Assembly (NCBI GenBank): GCA_955652655.1
Contig: CATPCK010000932.1
Location: 1-5,352, forward strand
Source of the DNA: an uncultured Ktedonobacteraceae bacterium
Lineage (GTDB): Bacteria; Chloroflexota; Ktedonobacteria; Ktedonobacterales; Ktedonobacteraceae
Reading direction: 5' to 3'
Length of the DNA: 5,352 bases
Positions within the stretch are counted from its first letter, which is position 1, and the number at the start of each line of letters is the position of its first letter. Of this stretch, positions 1 to 5,352 are shown in pieces. Made by a program: the position numbers and the translations under genes. The notes under the pieces were generated by a model, which was not told where the DNA came from, searched no databases, and saw nothing but the letters and a program-made list of their open reading frames with translations.

Positions 1-1
1 A

Positions 2-232
2 GCCTGGCCTGATTGGTCGGTGACAACAAAAATTGACACCTGGAGCTACTGGCGTACCGCCTTGCGTGCAATCTACTGTCATCGAACGCAACTGCCTGCC
101 TACCACGTGTTGGAACAATTGACAGAAGAGCAGCGCAAAAGTCTATGGAGCTCTCAAAGCTATTATCGTGTCTTCAGCGTGGTCAATGGTGGCCGGCTTG
201 TGGAAGAGGATCTGTTCGAGGGATTACGATAA
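2..232 (+). CDS. C-terminal end of an unrecognised protein (5' end outside window)
   Basis: An open frame runs from the left edge to a TAA at 230-232 and encodes about 76 residues rich in Trp, Tyr and charged residues. It ends in a plausible compact C terminus (VNGGRLVEEDLFEGLR). The first in-frame start candidate is a GTG at 20, but the bases before it carry no purine-rich ribosome binding site. The frame also stays open upstream of that GTG (AWPDWS...), so I read this as the tail of a longer gene rather than a 70-residue gene. No domain, signal peptide or membrane segment is visible and I do not recognise the family. It is convergent with the minus-strand operon; 78 bp separate the two stop codons. 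It could also be an independent small protein starting at the GTG. The coding call is moderately secure and the function is unknown. Confidence 0.5.
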   Translation, partial: AWPDWSVTTKIDTWSYWRTALRAIYCHRTQLPAYHVLEQLTEEQRKSLWSSQSYYRVFSVVNGGRLVEEDLFEGLR

Positions 233-278
233 CTTCAAGACTATAGGAAGACCATTACAAACACAAGTGAAGAGAAAA

Positions 279-307
279 ATACTCCCACCCGCGAGGGGTG
301 GGAGTAT
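279..307 (-). terminator. Rho-independent terminator of the ATPase-vWA operon
   Basis: A perfect 12-bp inverted repeat (ATACTCCCACCC at 279-290, its complement at 296-307) encloses a 5-base loop. Read on the minus strand, the GC-rich stem is followed at once by a T run (TATTTTTCTCT, from 271-280). It begins 3 bases beyond the TAA stop of the vWA gene (311-313). On the plus strand no T run follows the stem, so it should act mainly on minus-strand transcripts. The stem could still weakly affect transcripts of the convergent plus-strand gene. Confidence 0.9.
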
Positions 308-310
308 CAG

Positions 311-2467
311 TTATGAAACAAACTTACGCTTGTTATTCAGATAATCAACCAGCAGGTATTCACCCAGATTGTTCTTATCTGCATAGAAGGTACGTCCGTG
401 GTTGATCTGTGACATCTGGTTCACAAAAGCAATCATCCAGTTATCGTCCTCCAACATGAAGGTATTGATGGTGATGCCCTCGCGAGTACAACGCTGTACT
501 TCCAGTAGCGTCTGCTGCTCCGCCATGTGATTATATGGCCAATTAAAAAGCCATTCGCCATCTTCGTACCAGACCGTCGGACCTCCGTCGGTTATCATGA
601 TAATCTGCTTGTTCACACCGCGATGGCGTGCCAGGAGTTGGCGTGAGAGCATCAAACCATGCGCCATATTTGTACCCTGCTGATTATCAAGAGTACTCAT
701 CTCGATCAGCTCATTGGGCTTAAATTCCTGAGCAATACGAGAAAATCCGACGATATAGAGGTTGTCACGCGGAAACTGCGAGCGGATCAGGCTTTCTAAC
801 GCGACAGCCACCTTTTTCGCAGCGGGTTGACAGCCGTTATAGATCATACTCAGGCTCATGTCGATCATCAAAACGGTCGATGATTGTGTGGTAAACTCGG
901 TACGATAGACCTCAAAATCTTCTTTTTGCAGTCCAACCGGTGTCCCTATCCCACGCCGGTGCAGCGCATTCATCAAGGTCTTTTCCAGGTCAAGCAGGAA
1001 GGGATCACCGAATTGGTAAGCTTTACTCTCATCGGTACGCTCACCCCCTACTCCACGGAAGGGACTGACGTGTCGACCGAAACCATCGCGCTTGAGTTTA
1101 TTAAAAATGTCCTGTAGAGCCTTCTGTCCAATTTTACGAATGCCGCGAGCGGTTAACTCCCAACGGTTGCCGCGTTTCTGAATATAGCCCGCCTCTTCCA
1201 GCATCTTCATCAGCTCTTTCAGTTGCTCAACCGACTGGTACTCCTCGTCACCTAGCAGTTCTTTCACCTTCTCGCTATCGATAGCCTCCAGGTTATCCAT
1301 GCGGCGGGCTTCACTAAACTGATCTTCAAGCCCCTCCATCTGCTGCAAACGGCCCATCATGCGCATCGCTTCATTGAGAGGTAGAGACTCGTCGCCACGG
1401 AAGTTGAAGCGCGTGCGCATATTTTCCGTAGGTGCTACGGCCTCAAGATTCTGCGCCAGTTCCATCAAGTCCACGCGGATGCGGTCATCACCCATGAGCT
1501 GTTCCATGAGATTCTGTAACTCTTCTCGCTGCTCTGGAGAGAGGTTATCCATGATGCCCTGCATAGCCGCCATTTGCTGCTGCATCTGCTCGATCAGATC
1601 ATCCAGTGAATTGACACCGGGGAAATACTCACCGTGCTTCTGCATAAACGAATCGAAATCCGGCTCTTTACCTTCCTGTCGCTCACGCAGCATTTTATTC
1701 AGATCGCGGATCATTTCGCGCATGCGCGCGATATCTTCGGGGGTCATGTTCTGGAGTGACTGTTGCATCCCCTGGAAGAACTGCTGCATCATCTGCTGTT
1801 GCAGGCTATCCATCAGTTCTTTGAATTTTTCCCGCGCCTGGTCGTCCATAAAATCATACTCAGAGAGCCCTTTGACCTGGCCAGGTATATCTGCAGGCAG
1901 TTTATCAAGGTAATCCTGCTTGCGTTTGGCAATCATCTCCAGCATCTTGCGTTTCTGCTCAGGGGTGAGATCGCCTCCATTCTCGCCACCCGACTCACCT
2001 TGCTGGCCTTCCTGCCCTTGCTGGTCCTGCTGGCTTTGGCTCCCTGGTGACTGCTGTTGACCCTCCTGTCCCTGAGCTCCGCTCGCAGGTTGTTGACCTG
2101 CCTGCTGCTGATCAGGTTCCTCCCCATCCAGGCGGCGCTGGATGCCCTCGCGTTCGAGCTGCTTGATCTCTTCAAGCTTCTCGCGCAAATCGTCCATTAC
2201 GCCAGAGGCCATATTATAGCGATTGAGTTGCTGATTGCGCTGCTCGCGCATCCGCTCCATCAACTCTCGCAGCCCCATGGTGCGCCGTCCTTCATCGCTA
2301 CGCATACCATCCTGCATCAGGCGCTTGAGCGCCTGTTGCAGATTTCCACTTTCCATGTAATCATCCGAAAGGGCCTTCAGGATATCGTCAGCATCAAGTC
2401 CCTCGATTTGCTGCGTACCATCCCAGCGCGAATATCCATAGCGGTTCTTAAAAAAGCGTTCGAACAT
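311..2467 (-). CDS. vWA-domain protein, partner of the MoxR/ChlI-like ATPase (718 aa)
   Basis: This is probably the substrate-adaptor half of an AAA+/vWA machine, cytoplasmic since no signal peptide or membrane helix is visible. Residues 10-20 (YGYSRWDGTQ) form a conserved-looking N-terminal motif. Residues 60-115 are charged and helical. About 116-165 is a Gln/Gly/Ser low-complexity linker. Residues 166-460 are Met/Gln/Glu-rich and predominantly helical, with likely coiled coils around 210-325. The C-terminal vWA domain (about 528-715) has an intact MIDAS: D536-M-S538-L-S540, T599 in QGTNMAHG, and D627 in ITDGGPT, so it should bind a divalent metal. The ATG at 2467 is chosen because AAAGGGA lies 8 bases upstream. 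That site overlaps the TAA of the ATPase gene, implying translational coupling. The pair resembles an ATPase/vWA gene pair I recall from mycobacteria (Rv0958/Rv0959), a comparison from memory. The remodelled target is unknown. Confidence 0.88.
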   Translation of the reverse strand: MFERFFKNRYGYSRWDGTQQIEGLDADDILKALSDDYMESGNLQQALKRLMQDGMRSDEGRRTMGLRELMERMREQRNQQLNRYNMASGVMDDLREKLEEIKQLEREGIQRRLDGEEPDQQQAGQQPASGAQGQEGQQQSPGSQSQQDQQGQEGQQGESGGENGGDLTPEQKRKMLEMIAKRKQDYLDKLPADIPGQVKGLSEYDFMDDQAREKFKELMDSLQQQMMQQFFQGMQQSLQNMTPEDIARMREMIRDLNKMLRERQEGKEPDFDSFMQKHGEYFPGVNSLDDLIEQMQQQMAAMQGIMDNLSPEQREELQNLMEQLMGDDRIRVDLMELAQNLEAVAPTENMRTRFNFRGDESLPLNEAMRMMGRLQQMEGLEDQFSEARRMDNLEAIDSEKVKELLGDEEYQSVEQLKELMKMLEEAGYIQKRGNRWELTARGIRKIGQKALQDIFNKLKRDGFGRHVSPFRGVGGERTDESKAYQFGDPFLLDLEKTLMNALHRRGIGTPVGLQKEDFEVYRTEFTTQSSTVLMIDMSLSMIYNGCQPAAKKVAVALESLIRSQFPRDNLYIVGFSRIAQEFKPNELIEMSTLDNQQGTNMAHGLMLSRQLLARHRGVNKQIIMITDGGPTVWYEDGEWLFNWPYNHMAEQQTLLEVQRCTREGITINTFMLEDDNWMIAFVNQMSQINHGRTFYADKNNLGEYLLVDYLNNKRKFVS

Positions 2468-2470
2468 GGC

Positions 2471-2481
2471 AGTATCCCTTT
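2471..2481 (-). promoter_or_regulatory. Ribosome binding site of the vWA gene, overlapping the ATPase stop codon
   Basis: Read on the minus strand the junction is CGCTAAAGGGATACTGCC followed by ATG. The GGG core (2476-2478) is 8 bases from the start codon, and the AAAGGG overlaps the TAA that ends the ATPase gene (2480-2482). This tight arrangement supports the chosen start and suggests coupled translation, which would keep the two subunits in a fixed ratio. Confidence 0.7.
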
Positions 2482-3883
2482 AGCGCCGATAGCGTATCTT
2501 ACCACTGACTTCATCCTTATTAAGACGCCGGTTCAGATGTAGACCTTCGAGAATAAACTCGATACTTGACGCAATACTGGCAGGGCTACCACGTCCGTTC
2601 AATTTATCGATGGCTTTGCTCAAACCGCCCACCTTCGAAAGCTGGTTCACGTACTCCATGGATGGCATATCGTCACCCACATGCACGCTTAAACCGCGTT
2701 CAAACCCTGCGACTAGCTGCTCAAATTCACGGTTCTCAAAGTAATCACCAAAGACGCTGAGTACTGCCGCGTTGATGAGCTTCTGTACGACACGCTCTTC
2801 TTTGATATCGCCAACTGTATCAAGCTCAATCTTGCCACAAGTGGAGGCGAATATAGCGGACAGATCACTGATCCGAGGTGCTACATAGCGCTCTTTGAGC
2901 CGCAAAGCGCGGCGACTGGCGCTGCTGAGCACATTCTCGAAGTTCGAAACGGAGACACGCACACTGACACCCGAACGCTGACTGATGTCGTTACTACGCC
3001 TGGCTAACTGAGTAATCTCAGCAATGATTTCTTTCATAAACTGCGGGAAAATGACTTCTAATCCCTCGGTGATAAAGTGATTGCTTTCAGATTCCATGAT
3101 CTGCATCTCATGCTCCACAGTACGTGGATAGTGGGTGCGAATTTCAGAACCAACACGGTCCTTAAGCGGCGTGATGATACGTCCACGGTTGGTATAGTCT
3201 TCGGGGTTGGCACTGGCGACGACATATACATCCAATGGCAGGCGAATTTTATAGCCACGAATTTGTACATCACGCTCTTCCATGATGTTCAGTAGACCTA
3301 CTTGGATACGTTCAGCCAGGTCTGGCAGTTCATTGATGCAGAAAATCCCACGGTTCGTCCGCGGAATCATGCCATAGTGAATCGTCAGCTCATCCGAGAG
3401 GTAGCGACCCTCTGCGACACGAACGGGGTCAACCTCGCCGACGAGATCAGAGATGGTGATATCAGGTGTCGCCAGCTTCTCACCGTAACGCTTATCGCGA
3501 GGCAACCAGGCAACCTCAACATCATCACCACGTTCCTCTACCTTATCACGGCATGCCTTACAGACAGGCTCATAGGGATTATCATTTATCTCGCAGCCAG
3601 CAATGACCGGCAAGACTTCATCTAGCAGGTTTACGAGATTACGTGCCATACGTGTCTTTGCCTGGCCACGCTCGCCTAGAAAGATAATGTCCTGGCCGGA
3701 GAGAATAGCGTTTTCTATCTGTGGAATAACTGTCTCTTCATAGCCGATAATTCCGGGGAACAGCTCTTCCCCTCTACGTATCTTATGGATGAGATTTTTC
3801 CGCAACTCTTCTTTGACAGGAAGTAACCTATATCCACTTTCACGCAATTCACCAATAGTGCGTGGACGAGTTGTAATGGTCAT
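2480..3883 (-). CDS. AAA+ ATPase, MoxR / Mg-chelatase subunit I-like (467 aa)
   Basis: This is probably the hexameric motor of an AAA+/vWA complex with the following gene. Seen in the sequence: Walker A at 70-77 (GERGQAKT, the GxxGxAKT form typical of MoxR-type proteins); a Walker B-like strand at 180-185 (IFCINE), with Asn184 where Asp is usual; sensor 1 Asn226 in ASANPEDY; arginine-finger candidates R243 and R249 in KDRVGSEIRTHYP; and a sensor-2-like Arg in SGVSVRV (307-311). An insert after Walker A carries Cys97, Cys108 and Cys111 (last two as CxxC). The start is the ATG at 3881-3883, giving MTITTRPRT. The frame stays open to an ATG at 4081, but that 66-residue extension is Cys-rich, unlike the family, and would overlap the nitrilase gene. 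AAGAAAGG lies about 14 bases upstream, a rather long spacing. Enzymes with this fold include ChlI/BchI, but no tetrapyrrole genes are here, so a Mg-chelatase role is not supported. Confidence 0.9.
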   Translation of the reverse strand: MTITTRPRTIGELRESGYRLLPVKEELRKNLIHKIRRGEELFPGIIGYEETVIPQIENAILSGQDIIFLGERGQAKTRMARNLVNLLDEVLPVIAGCEINDNPYEPVCKACRDKVEERGDDVEVAWLPRDKRYGEKLATPDITISDLVGEVDPVRVAEGRYLSDELTIHYGMIPRTNRGIFCINELPDLAERIQVGLLNIMEERDVQIRGYKIRLPLDVYVVASANPEDYTNRGRIITPLKDRVGSEIRTHYPRTVEHEMQIMESESNHFITEGLEVIFPQFMKEIIAEITQLARRSNDISQRSGVSVRVSVSNFENVLSSASRRALRLKERYVAPRISDLSAIFASTCGKIELDTVGDIKEERVVQKLINAAVLSVFGDYFENREFEQLVAGFERGLSVHVGDDMPSMEYVNQLSKVGGLSKAIDKLNGRGSPASIASSIEFILEGLHLNRRLNKDEVSGKIRYRR

Positions 3884-3894
3884 TGAGTTTTGTG

Positions 3895-3905
3895 CTACCT
3901 TTCTT
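3895..3905 (-). promoter_or_regulatory. Probable ribosome binding site of the ATPase gene
   Basis: On the minus strand AAGAAAGGTAG precedes the ATG at 3883, with 14 bases between AAAGG and the start. The spacing is longer than ideal, so initiation may be moderate. Neither in-frame ATG further upstream (3979 or 4081) has a convincing site, which favours the 467-residue form. Confidence 0.5.
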
Positions 3906-3999
3906 GGGGCCTGGTTACATGGAATGCATGTTCGGGAAAGGGGACAACCAACCAATCCTACATGATCCCACTGTACCATCAACAGGTGGAACCAACTTG

Positions 4000-4028
4000 A
4001 TTCTACCGCTTCAAGCAAGAAAACGCAA
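4000..4028 (-). promoter_or_regulatory. Candidate sigma-70-type promoter for the ATPase-vWA operon
   Basis: On the minus strand a TTGCGT element (4023-4028; three of six consensus positions) and a TAGAAT element (4000-4005; five of six) are separated by exactly 17 bases. It lies in the 175-bp gap between the nitrilase stop and the ATPase start. Transcription would begin near 3993 and leave a leader of about 110 bases. The -35 match is weak, so this is a prediction by eye, supported mainly by spacing and location. Confidence 0.4.
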
Positions 4029-4049
4029 GAGCAGACAGTGAAAGCGGTA

Positions 4050-4078
4050 TTGATGTTCCTACCATACAGGAACATCAA
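4050..4078 (-). repeat. Perfect hairpin across the nitrilase stop codon
   Basis: TTGATGTTCCT (4050-4060) and AGGAACATCAA (4068-4078) form an 11-bp perfect inverted repeat with a 7-base loop. Read on the minus strand, the first arm encodes the last Val-Asp-Val-Pro region and the TAG stop (4059-4061) falls at the loop/second-arm junction. No T run follows on either strand (minus continues TACCGCTTTC), so it is not a typical intrinsic terminator. It could be a weak terminator, an RNA stability element or a protein-binding palindrome. Confidence 0.65.
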
Positions 4079-5282
4079 CATCCGCCCAAATCACCGATTC
4101 CGGGTATTGATTGGCGCGAGCGCCGCCCGGTAAAAGCTGTTGCGCGACCTGCTCAAGGGCACCGCGTCGCTCAGCAAGCGATATCTCTGCCTTGCTTCTG
4201 ATCAAGTCTTCCTCAACCCATGGTGAGACAGCCAGGATATCACCTTTCATAGCCTTCCCCGTCATGGTGTGGACGAAACCGTCATTGCCGACAAAGTTGC
4301 AGTATGGGTCAGGCTCGTTATCACTCTTCCTGGTGATAGTTGACTGCCCATCGAACGTAACATCAAAGAAATTCCCTACCTGCATCGGGCAAATATTAAA
4401 AGAGAGGTGAGGATAGTCATCCTGGAGCGAGCCAAGTACTGAATTGAGCCATTCCTGCGGTTGCCATTCACACGTTTTGGAGGGACTGGCCCACGGCTGG
4501 TCATTGGCGTCATTCTGAATAAGGATACAGGCGCTCAGGCTATCCAATTTTTGAAGATACTCCGGTGTAAATGCATCCAGGCTAATCGCCATACCAATCT
4601 TGCCGATATCAGTCTCAAAGGCTTGAACGCTGCCCAACTCCCCTGGTGTAAGATCAAGCGTAGCCTTCTCACTGTCCGTTAGATATACCTTATCAGTCGT
4701 ACCAATGAGTCGGCCATCCGGTCCCCACAAAAAACCGGTATTATACACACCGGGACCATCGGGAAGATACACTTTCCCAGAATTTCGCCGTCCGAATCGG
4801 TTGATATCCGCTGTAGACGTAGAACAATGCACATGAGGCGTTACAGTGGTTGCCGATAAATAGATTGAATGCTTAGCTGCTACCAGGCTCAAGGTCGATT
4901 CAAATGGGCGATACAACGCGTCCGACAATGAAAGGAGCAGCGATCGAACCAAAGAAATACCTGGATAGAGATGGCGATAATGAAGCATACGACGTGCATA
5001 CCCTAAAGCCAGCATACTTATTGCCACATTTGCGGTATGCATATGCCGCGATAGGTACCCTCGCCTACCGGTAAGTGCCAGCGGCAGGCCCAAAATCTCC
5101 CCTAAAGCAACAAGGTTCGGTCGATCTATTGCTAAATGCGGTGCAGCCAGATCTACAATGCGTTCTAACTCTGCTGAGAAACTATGCTCCGTCACCGCAG
5201 TCTGCAGATTTATCTGGTTCCCCACAGCGATCAATCGCGCTGGTCGCATTTCAGTACATTGTTGAGTTTCATGGATATTCAT
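4059..5282 (-). CDS. Nitrilase-superfamily (carbon-nitrogen hydrolase fold) protein with Ser in place of the catalytic Cys
   Basis: Members usually hydrolyse nitriles, amides or carbamoyl groups with a Glu-Lys-Cys triad. Here Glu62 (VALGEILGLP) and Lys198 (TTDKVYLTDSE) sit in recognisable contexts. The preceding VYNTGFLWGPDGRLIG strand and the later GKIGMAISLDAFTPE strand are typical. The position after AIS/AIC is Ser234 (AGC codon) rather than Cys, 36 residues after the Lys, which is normal family spacing. The Glu-to-Lys distance of 136 residues is much longer than the roughly 70 usual, because of an insert around 75-140. The C terminus (ESVIWADVDV) resembles the closing strand of the fold. 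The ATG at 5282 is supported by GTGGGAA 8 bases upstream and by the ATGA overlap with the preceding gene. It may be a pseudoenzyme, a scaffold or a serine-dependent hydrolase. The fold call is firm; the substrate is unknown. Confidence 0.82.
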   Translation of the reverse strand: MNIHETQQCTEMRPARLIAVGNQINLQTAVTEHSFSAELERIVDLAAPHLAIDRPNLVALGEILGLPLALTGRRGYLSRHMHTANVAISMLALGYARRMLHYRHLYPGISLVRSLLLSLSDALYRPFESTLSLVAAKHSIYLSATTVTPHVHCSTSTADINRFGRRNSGKVYLPDGPGVYNTGFLWGPDGRLIGTTDKVYLTDSEKATLDLTPGELGSVQAFETDIGKIGMAISLDAFTPEYLQKLDSLSACILIQNDANDQPWASPSKTCEWQPQEWLNSVLGSLQDDYPHLSFNICPMQVGNFFDVTFDGQSTITRKSDNEPDPYCNFVGNDGFVHTMTGKAMKGDILAVSPWVEEDLIRSKAEISLAERRGALEQVAQQLLPGGARANQYPESVIWADVDVPVW

Positions 5283-5352
5283 GAGAAATTCCCACTGGTA
5301 AAGATGTCCAGATTGTCGAAATTCTTCTCTTCACCACCCTGCATCCAGAGAC
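5279..5352 (-). CDS. C-terminal end of an upstream gene (5' end outside window), unrecognised
   Basis: On the minus strand the frame LWMQGGEEKNFDNLDIFTSG-NFS ends in a TGA at 5279-5281 that overlaps the nitrilase ATG as ATGA. Only 23 residues are visible, with no start codon required inside the window. The codons (GAA GAG AAG AAT TTC GAC) look like genuine coding sequence. A second frame is also open to the edge, but it reads as Cys/Arg-rich and does not make a tidy junction. The ATGA overlap implies an operon with translational coupling, so this neighbour is the best clue to what the nitrilase-like protein works with. I cannot name its family from this fragment. Confidence 0.5.
   Translation of the reverse strand, partial: LWMQGGEEKNFDNLDIFTSGNFS
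5291..5295 (-). promoter_or_regulatory. Ribosome binding site of the nitrilase-like gene
   Basis: On the minus strand GTGGGAATTTCTC precedes the ATG at 5282, with the GGG core 8 bases away. It lies inside the last codons of the upstream gene, as expected for a coupled start. It favours this ATG over the internal ATG at residue 12, which lacks a purine-rich site. Confidence 0.5.

Noticed and set aside
1973..2122. Tandem DNA repeat in the Gln-rich coding stretch
   Set aside because: The bases are repetitive in composition only; no fixed-length unit recurs, so it is low-complexity coding sequence rather than a repeat array.
1359..2542. Long plus-strand open frames opposite the vWA gene (1359-1913, 1763-2050, 2057-2542)
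   Set aside because: They are antisense shadows. Their Cys/Ser/Leu/Ile-rich composition mirrors the Gln/Met/Glu codons of the minus-strand gene, they overlap one another, and they resemble no family.
311..3883. Magnesium chelatase (ChlI/ChlD) for tetrapyrrole biosynthesis
   Set aside because: The fold relationship is real, but no H subunit or pigment genes are present. The Walker B variant, Cys insert and N-terminal organisation of the vWA protein point to a separate subfamily.
3922..3933. LexA-like box (minus strand GAACATGCATTC)
   Set aside because: It differs from GAAC-N4-GTTC in one core position and from the flanking consensus in another. It lies downstream of the candidate promoter, and a single partial match of this length is expected by chance.
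3884..4081. Extended 533-residue start for the ATPase at the ATG at 4081
   Set aside because: The additional 66 residues are Cys/Trp-rich, look non-coding, overlap the nitrilase gene by 23 bases and contain the candidate promoter. No good ribosome binding site precedes 4081 or the in-frame ATG at 3979.

Overview
The window is ordinary-looking bacterial chromosome of moderate GC content, compactly coded, with almost all of it transcribed from the minus strand. Nothing in it fixes the taxonomy. A standalone MoxR/Mg-chelatase-I-like ATPase next to a vWA protein that opens with an RYG/YSRWDGTQ-type N terminus is an arrangement I associate with Actinobacteria and Chloroflexota. The moderate GC and codon use make a Ktedonobacteria-like Chloroflexota my best guess, but this is an inference with low confidence.

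Layout, left to right. At 2-232 (+) is the 3' end of a gene that enters from the left edge; I do not recognise it. It converges on the minus-strand genes, and a strong intrinsic terminator (279-307) serving the minus-strand operon lies between them. At 311-2467 (-) is a 718-residue protein with a Gln/Gly-rich linker, a long helical middle and a C-terminal vWA domain with a complete MIDAS. At 2480-3883 (-) is a 467-residue AAA+ ATPase of the MoxR / Mg-chelatase subunit I type. The two are 12 bp apart with a coupled ribosome binding site. A 175-bp non-coding stretch (3884-4058) holds a candidate promoter and leader for the pair. At 4059-5282 (-) is a nitrilase-superfamily protein whose usual catalytic Cys is a Ser, with a perfect hairpin over its stop codon. 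At 5279-5352 (-) is the 3' end of a further upstream gene, whose stop overlaps the nitrilase start as ATGA.

How they work together. The ATPase and vWA protein almost certainly form a two-component AAA+/vWA machine, by analogy with ChlI-ChlD, CbbQ-CbbO and NorQ-NorD. In these the ATPase ring acts through the vWA partner to remodel a target or insert a metal into it. The target is not shown here, and no tetrapyrrole or cobalamin gene is in view. The nitrilase-like gene appears to belong to a separate transcription unit with its right-hand neighbour, although read-through into the ATPase gene is possible. No RNA genes, mobile elements, CRISPR arrays or phage genes were seen. The most distinctive point is the Cys-to-Ser change in the nitrilase-fold protein.
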